Source: Fermentibacter sp964564435 (GTDB lineage Bacteria > Fermentibacterota > Fermentibacteria > Fermentibacterales > Fermentibacteraceae). From it: a stretch of 64,000 nt of DNA. A model generated the notes under the pieces. It saw nothing but the letters and a program-made list of their open reading frames with translations. It did not search any database and was not told where the DNA came from. Both the position numbers and the translations under genes were made by a program. The stretch covers positions 1-64,000 of the forward strand of contig CAZMAT010000006.1 of NCBI GenBank assembly GCA_964564435.1, in the 5' to 3' direction. Positions 1-8,094 of the stretch are shown one piece after another; position 1 is the stretch's first letter; every line of letters starts with the position of its first letter.

Positions 1-264
1 GTCAGGGTGCTGGAGGCCGAGAACGTGCTGGCCCGGAGGTATTTCCACCCGGGATGCCACAGGATGGAGCCCTACCGGCGGAGCTTCGAGGAGTCGGGCA
101 GATCGCTGCCCGTGACGGACAGGCTCTCCGGGATGGTGCTCTCTCTTCCCAACGGCGAATCCGTCATTCCGGAGGCGGCCCGGTGGGTGGGCGACACTGT
201 CCGACTCGCAGGGGCGAGGGCCGTCGAGATACGTTCGAAACTGAAGGAGGGCGGGCATGCCTGA
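1..264 (+). CDS. DegT/DnrJ/EryC1-family aminotransferase, C-terminal fragment
   Basis: The reading frame is open from the left edge and ends in TGA. The remaining 87 residues carry a typical C-terminal DegT/DnrJ motif (ARRYFHPGCH followed by MEPYR) and end in the usual 'LPNGES' strand and helix. These enzymes are PLP-dependent transaminases making amino sugars for polysaccharides. The PLP lysine lies outside the window. The stop overlaps the ATG of the next gene by 8 bases, so the two are probably co-translated. Confidence 0.75.
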   Translation, partial: VRVLEAENVLARRYFHPGCHRMEPYRRSFEESGRSLPVTDRLSGMVLSLPNGESVIPEAARWVGDTVRLAGARAVEIRSKLKEGGHA

Positions 265-1279
265 AGACCCGAAGTCGGGCAGGACGTACGGGGGCTTCTT
301 CCCCCTCGATCTCCCCGCTGCGCAGGGGCGGTCCGGCGCGGCGACCGCGCATCTGGCGGAGGGCCGCAGATTCTACGACGCCCGCAGCGCCCTCGCCGAG
401 CTGATAAGGGCCAACGGCATCGCCGACGTGCTCATGCCCGGCTACATCTGCCCCTTGGTCTACAAGGCGGTGGAGAACGCCGGGGCCGCCTGGCGCACGT
501 ACAAGGTGAACCCGGGCTTCTCGATCGACTACATGAACCTTTCATACACCGCGAAGCAGGGCACGCTCGTCATCGTCCCCTCCTACTTCGGCGTCTACAT
601 GCCCGACATAGAGTCGCTCGAGGAGATGATGGACATCTCCGGGTGCAGGATACTGCTCGACTACGCCCAGGCCCTCTACGCACCGTGCCCCGACAGGTTC
701 GCTGCGGTCTACTCGCCCAGGAAGTTCCTCGGGGTCCCCGACGGAGGCCTGCTGGTGGTCGGAAGGGGAAGCCGGCTCAGGGAGCCGCCCGTCCCCCTGC
801 TCAAGGTAGACCAGGCGGTTTTCGGCGAGAGGATGTCCTGCCACGGCATAAGGCTGGAGTACCCTCACGGCGACGCTCTCGACAGCTTCCGCAGGCTCGA
901 GCGCGACATGCCCCTGGGCCCCTACAGGATGTCCGACCTGGCGTCGTCGCTGTTCGATTCCTTCGACCACGACGCCGCCTGCGAGGCGAGGAGGGCCAAC
1001 TACTCGGCGCTGTCGACGGCTCTGCCCGACGGCCCCCCGCCCTGTCCGGGCGTGCCGCTGTGCTTCCCGTTCCCCGTGACTGCCGACAGCTTCAACTTCT
1101 TCAGGAGGAGCCTCATCTCGAAGGGCGTGTTCGTACCCTACTACTGGCCCGACCTGCCGGAGGCCGTCGACGACCTGGGCAAGACTCTGCTGGCCCTGCC
1201 CGTGGACCAGAGGTACGCTCCCTCCGACATGGCGGCGATGGCGGCCCTCCTGGCCGCGAGACCCGGAGACGGAGCCTGA
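257..1279 (+). CDS. PLP-dependent aminotransferase-like protein (DegT-like fold)
   Basis: This 340-residue protein has a type I aminotransferase layout: an early 'MPGYICPLV' segment, an aspartate in 'LLDYAQALYAP' placed to contact the pyridine nitrogen, and 'SPRKFLGVPDGG', where the lysine is the likely PLP Schiff-base residue. It is divergent from ordinary DegT enzymes, so the substrate is unknown; a nucleotide-linked keto sugar is the best guess from context. The start is ATG with GGAGG at 246-250, six bases upstream. The TGA overlaps the ATG of the acyltransferase that follows (TGATG), indicating one operon with its neighbours. Confidence 0.7.
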   Translation: MPEDPKSGRTYGGFFPLDLPAAQGRSGAATAHLAEGRRFYDARSALAELIRANGIADVLMPGYICPLVYKAVENAGAAWRTYKVNPGFSIDYMNLSYTAKQGTLVIVPSYFGVYMPDIESLEEMMDISGCRILLDYAQALYAPCPDRFAAVYSPRKFLGVPDGGLLVVGRGSRLREPPVPLLKVDQAVFGERMSCHGIRLEYPHGDALDSFRRLERDMPLGPYRMSDLASSLFDSFDHDAACEARRANYSALSTALPDGPPPCPGVPLCFPFPVTADSFNFFRRSLISKGVFVPYYWPDLPEAVDDLGKTLLALPVDQRYAPSDMAAMAALLAARPGDGA

Positions 1280-1920
1280 TGCCCGCGGGCAGCTCGTTCT
1301 ACTCCGAGGAGGAGCTCGCCGGCCTCGGGCTCAAATCCTTCGGGCACGCAGTGAAGATCAGCCGGAAGGCCTCCCTCTACAACACCGGCCGCATCGAGAT
1401 CGGCAGCCACGTGAGGATCGACGACTTCTGCGTGCTGTCCGGCTGCTCGGACGGCTATCTGAAGATCGGATGGTTCGTACACATTGCGGCCCACTGCTTC
1501 GTCGAGGCTTCGGCAGGCGTCGAGTTCATGGACTTCTCCGCGATCGCCGCGGGCGGCGTCATCTACGGCGGCACCGACGACTATTCGGGGGAGCACCTCA
1601 CCAATCCCAACGTGCCCTGGGACATGAGGGAGTTCGCCTGGAAACCTGTACTCCTGAAGAAACACGCTCTGGCCGGGGCATCGGTGACGATCCTCCCGGG
1701 GGTGACGATGGGGGAGTGCAGTTGTGCCGGCGCCGGCTCCCTGGTGGTGAGGGACATCCCTGACGGCGAGATACATGCGGGCGTCCCGGCGAAGTTCCTC
1801 AGGAAGCGCAGCTTCAGGATGCTGCAGCTCGAAGAGCGGTACCGGCAGGGTCTCGCCGACGGAACCTACCCGTGCGAGTTCTGCCGTGCCCGCTGTTCTG
1901 CGGGTGGTGATCGCGCATGA
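1279..1920 (+). CDS. Left-handed beta-helix (hexapeptide) acyltransferase
   Basis: The 213-residue product contains several imperfect hexapeptide turns (for example 'IEIGSHVRIDDFCVLSG') and the C-terminal 'AGASVTILPGVTMGECSCAGAGSLV ... PAKFLRK' arrangement of the virginiamycin/sugar acetyltransferase family. Such enzymes move acetyl or other acyl groups from CoA or ACP to sugar amino or hydroxyl groups. It follows two aminotransferase-like genes and precedes an SDR and a KAS III gene, so N-acylation of an amino sugar is a reasonable inference. The C-terminal tail has an odd Cys-rich end (CEFCRARC) not usual for the family. The stop overlaps the next start (ATGA). Confidence 0.82.
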   Translation: MPAGSSFYSEEELAGLGLKSFGHAVKISRKASLYNTGRIEIGSHVRIDDFCVLSGCSDGYLKIGWFVHIAAHCFVEASAGVEFMDFSAIAAGGVIYGGTDDYSGEHLTNPNVPWDMREFAWKPVLLKKHALAGASVTILPGVTMGECSCAGAGSLVVRDIPDGEIHAGVPAKFLRKRSFRMLQLEERYRQGLADGTYPCEFCRARCSAGGDRA

Positions 1921-2615
1921 CGCAGTGTATTCCTCTCCACGTTGTGGTCGGGGGCTCTTCCGAAGTGGGCAGGATCATATGCGACGGGCTCGCCGGGAGA
2001 GGGAGGCGAGTCGTTTCCACCCATTTCAGGAATCCTCCCTCCCCGGGCGGGGCGATTCCTTCCCTCGGATGCGACACAAGGTCTCCGGAACAGTGCGAAT
2101 CCCTGGCCGAAGAGGTCTTCCGCACCGATTCCGAGGTGTTCCTCACCTATCTGCCCTCTCTGAAGGTCGATCGCGTGACCCATCGCCTCTCGGCCGGCGA
2201 GTGGCTGAGGGTGATCGACGTGAACCTCAACGGAGCCTTCAACGTAGCCTCCGCCTTCCTCAGGAGGATGAGGGATCGCGGATACGGGAGGATCGTACTG
2301 GTGGGCTCCGTTTCCGGAAGGATGGGCTATCCCGGCACCGCGGCATACAGCGCCTCAAAGGAAGCCCTGAGAGGGCTCGCCAGGGTGATCGCCGTGGAGA
2401 ACGCGGGCCGCGGCATCACTGCGAACTACATCGAACTCGGCTTCATGAAGGTCGGGATGTCTCTGCAGATCCCGGCCGAAGTGCAGCAGAGAATAAAGTC
2501 ATCCATCCCGGCCGGTGACTTCGGTGGACCCGAGTCGCTTCTCGAAGCGCTGCTGTTCCTCGAGCAGGCGCCGTATGTGACAGGAGCGGGAATCAGCATA
2601 GCCGGTGGTCTGTGA
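1917..2615 (+). CDS. Short-chain dehydrogenase/reductase (FabG-like)
   Basis: A 232-residue SDR. It has a variant glycine-rich nucleotide-binding motif (GGSSEVG) near the N-terminus, a catalytic serine in 'VGSVSG' and the Tyr-x-x-x-Lys pair in 'YSASK'. The C-terminal 'PYVTGAGISIAGG' matches 3-oxoacyl-ACP reductases. It is coupled by ATGA to the acyltransferase and sits just before a KAS III gene, so a role in building or reducing a dedicated acyl group is likely. A sugar substrate cannot be excluded. Confidence 0.82.
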   Translation: MTQCIPLHVVVGGSSEVGRIICDGLAGRGRRVVSTHFRNPPSPGGAIPSLGCDTRSPEQCESLAEEVFRTDSEVFLTYLPSLKVDRVTHRLSAGEWLRVIDVNLNGAFNVASAFLRRMRDRGYGRIVLVGSVSGRMGYPGTAAYSASKEALRGLARVIAVENAGRGITANYIELGFMKVGMSLQIPAEVQQRIKSSIPAGDFGGPESLLEALLFLEQAPYVTGAGISIAGGL

Positions 2616-2637
2616 CTCACCTGGAGGTATGACCGGG

Positions 2638-3633
2638 ATGGCCCAGGAGACTTTCGTCAGGCGGGTCAGGATCATTGGCACGGGGAGCTGCACTCCCGAG
2701 CGCCGTGTGACGAACGCCGATCTCGAATCGATGGTCGACACCTCCGATGCCTGGATCAGGGACAGGCTCGGCATCTCCGAAAGGCGCATCGCGGGCCCCG
2801 GCGAGCACACCTCCACTCTTGCGGAATGCGCGGGGAGAAGGGCTCTCGAATCGGCCGGGCTGGATCCGGCCGAGCTCGACATGGTGATCCTGGCCACGGC
2901 CACTCCAGACCGCATGGCCCCAGCCACGGCCCCCAGGGTGCAGGCGGCGCTCGGAGCCGTGAATGCTGCGGCATTCGACGTGAACGCCGTCTGCGCCGGT
3001 TTCATCTACGGGCTGACCGTGGGCGCCCAGTTCGTCGGGACGGGCATGTCTCACAAGGTCCTGGTGATCGGGGCGGACACATTCTCGAAGATCACGGACT
3101 GGAACCGCCGCGAGTGCGTCTTCTTCGGCGACGGGGCCGGGGCTGTCGTTCTCTCGCACAGCGCTGACGATACCGGATTCCTGTCCTCCTGCCTCTATGC
3201 CGACGGCAGTGGGTACGAGGCGTTCACCGTGCCTGCGGGCGGTTCGGAGCTGCCTGCCAGCCGCGACACCGTCGACTCCGGGCTTCACTTTTACAGGATG
3301 AACGGGCGCCTCGTGTTCGACACCGCCGTGAAGGTGATTCCCGATGCACTCGGGAGGGTGCTCTCGAACAGCGGGCTCGAGGCTTCCGACGTTCATCACG
3401 TCATCCCCCACCAGCCCAGCATCAGGATACTAGAGGAGAGCGCCAGGAGGATCGGCATCCCCTTCTCGCGCTTCCATACCAACATGGACAGGTACGCCAA
3501 CACTTCGAGCGCAACCATTCCGCTGCTTCTAGACGAGGTGAACAGGGCCGGCCTTCTCGGACCTGGTGAACTGGTCGCCCTGGTGGCGGTGGGAGCCGGC
3601 TGGGCCTGGGGAGCATCGCTCCTCAGATGGTGA
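2638..3633 (+). CDS. 3-oxoacyl-ACP synthase III (KAS III / FabH-like)
   Basis: Thiolase-fold condensing enzyme. The catalytic cysteine is at about residue 119 (NAVCAGF), with the histidine in 'VIPHQPSIR' and the asparagine in 'YANTSSATIP', the complete FabH triad. FabH-type enzymes condense acyl-CoA with malonyl-ACP; some relatives transfer acyl groups directly. The start chosen is ATG 2638, which lies ten bases after GGAGG (2623-2627). ATG 2629 is too close to that site, and GTG 2605 overlaps the preceding gene. Its place in a polysaccharide locus rather than a fatty-acid operon suggests a specialised acyl donor. Confidence 0.88.
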   Translation: MAQETFVRRVRIIGTGSCTPERRVTNADLESMVDTSDAWIRDRLGISERRIAGPGEHTSTLAECAGRRALESAGLDPAELDMVILATATPDRMAPATAPRVQAALGAVNAAAFDVNAVCAGFIYGLTVGAQFVGTGMSHKVLVIGADTFSKITDWNRRECVFFGDGAGAVVLSHSADDTGFLSSCLYADGSGYEAFTVPAGGSELPASRDTVDSGLHFYRMNGRLVFDTAVKVIPDALGRVLSNSGLEASDVHHVIPHQPSIRILEESARRIGIPFSRFHTNMDRYANTSSATIPLLLDEVNRAGLLGPGELVALVAVGAGWAWGASLLRW

Positions 3634-3704
3634 CGCCCTGCACATGACAGCCTCCGGTGCCGGCCCCGCGGCTTTCCCCGCTCCCTGCCCCGTCCGGCTC
3701 ACAG

Positions 3705-4802
3705 ATGGAACCCATGCGTAATACCGGGCTCGACCTCCTCAGGCTGCTTGCCGTGGTCCTCGTCATCGGGCGGCACATGAGCCTCCCCCCCGAGCCGGGC
3801 TGGATTCCCGTCGCCGTCCAGACGGGCGGCTGGGTGGGCGTGGACCTGTTCTTCGTGCTCAGCGGCTTCCTCATCTCCGGGCTCCTGTTCCGTGAGTACT
3901 CCGCGTCAGGAGGGATCAGGCTCGGACGGTTCCTGGCGAGGCGGGCATTCAAGATCTACCCGTCATTCCACGTCATGCTCGTCTGCACGGTGGCCGTCCG
4001 TCTCGCCCTTCCGCAGCCGCTCCCTTCCCGCGCCGTTCTCGCAGAGGCCCTCTTCCTCCAGAACTATCTCGGCGGTCTCTGGGACCACACCTGGTCGCTC
4101 GCGGTGGAGGAGCACTTCTATCTGGGCATCGCCATCCTGTTCGCAATCCTTCTCCACCGCCGCCCGGGTGATGCGGATCCGTTCACCGCGATCCCCTCGG
4201 TCTTCCTCGCCATGGCGGCGGGATGCCAGGCCGCCCGTCTCCTCAACCTCCTCGAAGGCGTGGACTACACCCACATGAGGTATCTCTTCCCTACGCACCT
4301 GCGGATCGACTCGCTGATGTTCGGCGTCCTCCTGTCATATCTCGGTCGCTACAGGAACCTCGGAAGACTGACCGACAGGATTCCGGCTCCGGTGCTGCTC
4401 GCCTCCGGAGCCGCGCTCCTGGCGCCTGCGTTCATGTTCCCGCTGGAGAAGTACAGGCTGGTTTCCGTAGCCGGGGTCGTGCCCTTCTACCTGGGATCGG
4501 GCGCCGTGATCCTGGCCGCCGTCAGACTGCGAGACGCACCGTGCAGGCTCCTGCGGATTCTTGCCTCCGCCGGGGCTGCGAGCTACTCGATCTACCTCTG
4601 GCACATGCCGGTCATGGACTGGGGCTGGCGGCTCGTGTGGGCTCTGTCCCGCACGGAGAGCTATCCGGCTTACGCGTCGGTCTGCCTGGCTGGTTCCATC
4701 GCGGTCGGAATCGTTATGAACAAGATCGTGGAATGGCCGATGCTCAGGGTCAGGGAGAGGCTCCTGCCCCCGTCGCGGACGGCGGAGCCGAACCGGTTCT
4801 GA
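3705..4802 (+). CDS. Membrane O-acyltransferase (acyltransferase 3 family)
   Basis: Integral membrane protein of about 365 residues. It shows family hallmarks: 'GLDLLRLLAVVLVIGRH' with the essential histidine, 'GVDLFFVLSGFLISGLL', and 'TWSLAVEEHFYL'. About ten hydrophobic segments follow. These proteins acetylate or otherwise acylate surface polysaccharides across the inner membrane. ATG 3705 is preferred because the family usually begins just before the first helix; GTG 3657 would add 16 Pro-rich residues. No clear Shine-Dalgarno is visible. Confidence 0.87.
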   Translation: MEPMRNTGLDLLRLLAVVLVIGRHMSLPPEPGWIPVAVQTGGWVGVDLFFVLSGFLISGLLFREYSASGGIRLGRFLARRAFKIYPSFHVMLVCTVAVRLALPQPLPSRAVLAEALFLQNYLGGLWDHTWSLAVEEHFYLGIAILFAILLHRRPGDADPFTAIPSVFLAMAAGCQAARLLNLLEGVDYTHMRYLFPTHLRIDSLMFGVLLSYLGRYRNLGRLTDRIPAPVLLASGAALLAPAFMFPLEKYRLVSVAGVVPFYLGSGAVILAAVRLRDAPCRLLRILASAGAASYSIYLWHMPVMDWGWRLVWALSRTESYPAYASVCLAGSIAVGIVMNKIVEWPMLRVRERLLPPSRTAEPNRF

Positions 4803-4820
4803 CATTTCGATGAGGGGCTG

Positions 4821-5738
4821 ATGGGACATCCGGTGACCCCGTTCTACAACTCCATCGACTATTGCGCCTGCCTCGAGGGCTTCGGGTCCCCGCTCATGCT
4901 CGACGAGGCTTCCGGATGCCTCCTCAGGAGGAGGATCCCGGGGACGAGCCTCGACGACCTGGTCTTTCCCTATCCCATGTTCAGGGTGACGGACGAGGTT
5001 TCGCTGCTCGGAAGCCTGCGCTCCGGGGGGGCCGGCGGAGCGATCACCGCAACCATCGTCACCGACCCCCTGTACGGCTTCCTCCCGAGCGTGGACGAAT
5101 GGGACGTCGCACTGAAGTGGAAGACCCATCTGATCGCCGACAGCTCGATGCCCTCGGCCAACCTGTTCTCCGACAAGGTCTGCTACTACTCCCGCAGGGC
5201 CCGGGGAAGGTACGGCTTCGAGGTCAGGCTGGCGCCGGACGACCGGATGGCGCTCCTCGACGACTGGATGCGCCTCTGGGCGGTCCTCGTCGAAAGGCAC
5301 GGCCTGAAAGGGCTCAAGGCCCTCTCGCCCGGTTACTTCGAGCGGCTCTTCTCCCTGGAAGGAGTCATGCCTGCGGTTCTCAGCGACGGGGACGGCATCC
5401 ACGGCATCCACATCTGGATAGTCGACGGAACCGACGCGTACTCCCACCTGCACGCCTCCGACCCCCGGGCGTACGACTGCAGTGCGAACTACCTGCTCTA
5501 CTCGGAGGAGCTGAAGCTGCTCTCCGGGCTCGGCTGCCGGAGGTGCCTGCTGGGCTCCGCTTCCGGAAGCGGTGGCGAGGACGGGCTCTTCGCATTCAAG
5601 AGGCAGTTCGCGAATTCTTCCGCCGACAACCACCTGCTGGGCCTGGTGATGGACAGGTCCGCCTACGCCGGGCTGACCGGATCGCCGGTGCACGACGGAG
5701 GGTACTTCCCGGCATACCGGCGCGGAGAGCTGCTCTGA
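4821..5738 (+). CDS. FemAB/GNAT-like acyltransferase
   Basis: A 305-residue soluble protein. The C-terminal half has the GNAT-fold signature of FemAB-like proteins: 'GIHIWIVDGTDAYSHLHASDP', a helix with 'YLLYSEELKLL', and 'LFAFKRQFAN' near residues 255-265, the usual 'FKR.F' end motif. Relatives use acyl-CoA or aminoacyl-tRNA donors, and several occur in exopolysaccharide loci. The substrate is not known. The stop overlaps a CTG that is likely the start of the next gene (CTGA). Confidence 0.6.
   Translation: MGHPVTPFYNSIDYCACLEGFGSPLMLDEASGCLLRRRIPGTSLDDLVFPYPMFRVTDEVSLLGSLRSGGAGGAITATIVTDPLYGFLPSVDEWDVALKWKTHLIADSSMPSANLFSDKVCYYSRRARGRYGFEVRLAPDDRMALLDDWMRLWAVLVERHGLKGLKALSPGYFERLFSLEGVMPAVLSDGDGIHGIHIWIVDGTDAYSHLHASDPRAYDCSANYLLYSEELKLLSGLGCRRCLLGSASGSGGEDGLFAFKRQFANSSADNHLLGLVMDRSAYAGLTGSPVHDGGYFPAYRRGELL
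5724..5729 (+). promoter_or_regulatory. Shine-Dalgarno site for CTG start at 5735
   Basis: GGAGAG lies five bases before CTG 5735. It supports initiation there rather than at the downstream GTG 5795, which has no such site. Confidence 0.5.
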
Positions 5739-6733
5739 AGCCCGCGCCTGAGCGGAGGAGCGAGGCAGGCCGGCCCGGGCTGCTGCGAACGGCCGTGCCT
5801 GTCTCGGTGTCGATACTGATCCTCTTTCTTATGTACTCGAAGATCGATCCCGGCAGCCTGCTCTCCGGTCTTTCCCGGATCGATCTCCGATGGGCGGCCG
5901 CATATGTCGTCCTGGCCTGCCTGGAACCCCTCGTCAGGGCTCTGAGATGGAGGACCCTCCTGGGAGGAGGACGGTTCGGGACGGTCGCCGCCGGCATGTA
6001 CCTGGGCAAGGCCTGCAACAACCTGTTCCCCCTCAGGATGGGCGATGCCGTGCGGGTCCAGTACCTGCGGGACAGGGCCGGGCTTCCCTACCGCAGAACG
6101 GTCGCCTCGCTGATCGGCGAGACTCTGATGGACCTCGGATTCCTCTCCGTGATCGGCATCCTTTTCGCCCTCCTGGCCATGGACAGGTACGGGCGGATAC
6201 TCACGATGGCGTTGATCATCCTCCTGGCGATCGCACTCGTCTCGGCCCTCGCGCTGCTATACTCCAGGCGGAGGGGGGGTGCCGCAGGGGTCGCCGGGGT
6301 TCTCCACGCCCTGTCCACACAGATGAGGGACATGGCGTCCGGCACCCGCGGGGTGAAGGTGCTCGCGGCCACGCTCCTGCTATGGGCCTACACGATCGCT
6401 GCGTCCTACTGCGGTCTGCGGATGATGCTCCCCTCGGTGTCGGCGATCGGAGTGCTCGGGTCGATCGTCCTCGTGTACTTCGCGGCGCTCATACCGTCCG
6501 CGCCTGGTTTCATCGGGTCATACCATGCGGCGGTCGCTGCGAGCCTGGGGCTCATGGGCTACTCCTTCTCCGAGTACGCCTCGCTGCCCATCGTCGTGCA
6601 CGCACTCCAGTTCGTCCCCCAGGTGCTCGCAGGCCTTTCGGCCGGCATGAAGTATCTGCACGCCAATGACTGGCGGAGGGCGTACGGCGAGTTCGACGCG
6701 GCGCGCAGGCGGATCATGAAGGGAGCCGGATGA
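5735..6733 (+). CDS. UPF0104/lysylphosphatidylglycerol synthetase-type flippase-like membrane protein
   Basis: A polytopic membrane protein of about 332 residues. It has 'LVRALRWRTLLGG', 'ACNNLFPLRMGDAVRVQYLRD' and 'SAPGFIGSYHAAVAASL', the conserved features of the YbhN/AglD/MprF transmembrane family. Family members flip or transfer lipid-linked molecules, and in polysaccharide loci they are often near glycosyltransferases. No ATG, GTG or TTG occurs at the expected N-terminus. CTG 5735 overlaps the preceding stop as CTGA and has an SD site, giving a basic N-terminal tail before the first helix; GTG 5795 is the fallback. The 3' end is coupled to the oxidoreductase by ATGA. Confidence 0.8.
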   Translation: MKPAPERRSEAGRPGLLRTAVPVSVSILILFLMYSKIDPGSLLSGLSRIDLRWAAAYVVLACLEPLVRALRWRTLLGGGRFGTVAAGMYLGKACNNLFPLRMGDAVRVQYLRDRAGLPYRRTVASLIGETLMDLGFLSVIGILFALLAMDRYGRILTMALIILLAIALVSALALLYSRRRGGAAGVAGVLHALSTQMRDMASGTRGVKVLAATLLLWAYTIAASYCGLRMMLPSVSAIGVLGSIVLVYFAALIPSAPGFIGSYHAAVAASLGLMGYSFSEYASLPIVVHALQFVPQVLAGLSAGMKYLHANDWRRAYGEFDAARRRIMKGAG

Positions 6734-8094
6734 GGGTCGCGGTGATCGGCGGAGGCGTATCCGGGCTGTCGGCTGCCTACTGGCTGCTCGAGGCGGCAGG
6801 CGGCCTGGACTTCGAGATCCACCTGTTCGAGAAACGGGCCGACGCCGGCGGGCTCTGCCGGACCGTCGGGATGGAGGGTGGCTTCAGTTTCGATTTCGGG
6901 CCTCACAACATCCACTCCGTCGATCCGTGGTTCAACTCCTTCATGGAGGAGATGCTCGGAGAGGAGTACAGGGCCCGGATCTACAAGCCCAGGGTGGTAT
7001 TCAGGGACAGCTTCATCCCCTATCCGATGAAGGGCCTGGACATCCTGGGAGGGGTTTCGCCGCTCACCTCCGCCGCCTGCGCCGCCAGCTTCCTCTGGAG
7101 CAGGATCGAATCGCTCTTCACGGAATGGCGGGACGACAGCTTCGAGGACTTCATCCGCAACAGGTTCGGCCGGAAGCTCTACGACATCTATTTCGGCCCC
7201 TTCACGGAAAAGACCTGGGGCGTCCCCGGGAGCATGATCTCGGCGGACTTCGGGAGGCAGAGGATAGGCGTCTTCACCCTCTGGGACCTCTTCAAGCGGA
7301 CCTTCCTGGGGATGAAGCCGAAGGCGCTGGAGGCGGAGGAGGACCCGTTCCTCAACTCCCGCTGCTACTATCCCGACAGGGGGAGCGGAACGGTCACCGA
7401 CACCCTGCTCGATGCCTGTATTGCGGATCAGCGCTTCGTGCTCCATGCCGCCGAACCCGTCGAAGGCATCACGCCCGCCGGAGGAGGCTACGTTCTCCGG
7501 ACCGCCGCCTCCCGGTTCGATGCCGATCTGGTGCTTTCGAGCATCTCCCTGGAGGACCTCTGCAGGATGCTCGATCTCCCCGATCCCGGGCTGGTCTACA
7601 TATCCACCCGGTTCCTGCTGCTGACCCTCGATCAGGAATCCGTGTTCGGATCGACTCCCTGGGTCTACTTCGCCGATGACCGCACCGCCTTCAACAGGGT
7701 GAGCGAACCGGGGAACATGAGTCCGCTCATGTCGCCCGAGGGGCTTACATCGCTCTGCATCGAGTTCACCACGACGGGAAGGGACAGGATTTCTGCAGCA
7801 TCGGGAGAGGAACTGCTCGATCTCGCCGTGGCCGGCCTGTCGAGATACGGCCTGATCGGAAAGGACTCGATCCTCGGCTGGAAGGTCGTCGACTGGGAGA
7901 ACACCTATCCCCTCAGGACCCTCGACTACAGGGAGGCCACCGCCAGAGCCCTCGGTTCCCTCGGGCCTTTCCCCAACCTCTTCACGCACGGCAGGCTCGG
8001 ACGGTTCGAGTACTTCAACATGGACCACTGCATGATGGAATCCAGGAGGCTGGCCGGCTCCGTCGCGGAGAGACTGTCCGGAGGGGTGCGCTGA
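6730..8094 (+). CDS. FAD-dependent oxidoreductase (amine oxidase / UDP-galactopyranose mutase-like)
   Basis: A 454-residue flavoprotein. The N-terminal dinucleotide-binding motif 'VIGGGVSGLSAAYWL', an acidic 'LFEKRADAGGLCRT' and 'FDFGPHNIH' match the amine-oxidase/UGM/protoporphyrinogen-oxidase superfamily. The middle has 'FEDFIRNRFGRKLYDIYFGPFTEKTWG', common in homologues from polysaccharide and lipid loci. The exact reaction is not known; oxidation or ring contraction of a sugar or lipid-linked intermediate are options. Coupled by ATGA upstream. Confidence 0.75.
   Translation: MRVAVIGGGVSGLSAAYWLLEAAGGLDFEIHLFEKRADAGGLCRTVGMEGGFSFDFGPHNIHSVDPWFNSFMEEMLGEEYRARIYKPRVVFRDSFIPYPMKGLDILGGVSPLTSAACAASFLWSRIESLFTEWRDDSFEDFIRNRFGRKLYDIYFGPFTEKTWGVPGSMISADFGRQRIGVFTLWDLFKRTFLGMKPKALEAEEDPFLNSRCYYPDRGSGTVTDTLLDACIADQRFVLHAAEPVEGITPAGGGYVLRTAASRFDADLVLSSISLEDLCRMLDLPDPGLVYISTRFLLLTLDQESVFGSTPWVYFADDRTAFNRVSEPGNMSPLMSPEGLTSLCIEFTTTGRDRISAASGEELLDLAVAGLSRYGLIGKDSILGWKVVDWENTYPLRTLDYREATARALGSLGPFPNLFTHGRLGRFEYFNMDHCMMESRRLAGSVAERLSGGVR
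8080..8084 (+). promoter_or_regulatory. Shine-Dalgarno site for CTG start at 8091
   Basis: Perfect GGAGG, six bases before CTG 8091. ATG 8118 has no such site. Confidence 0.6.
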
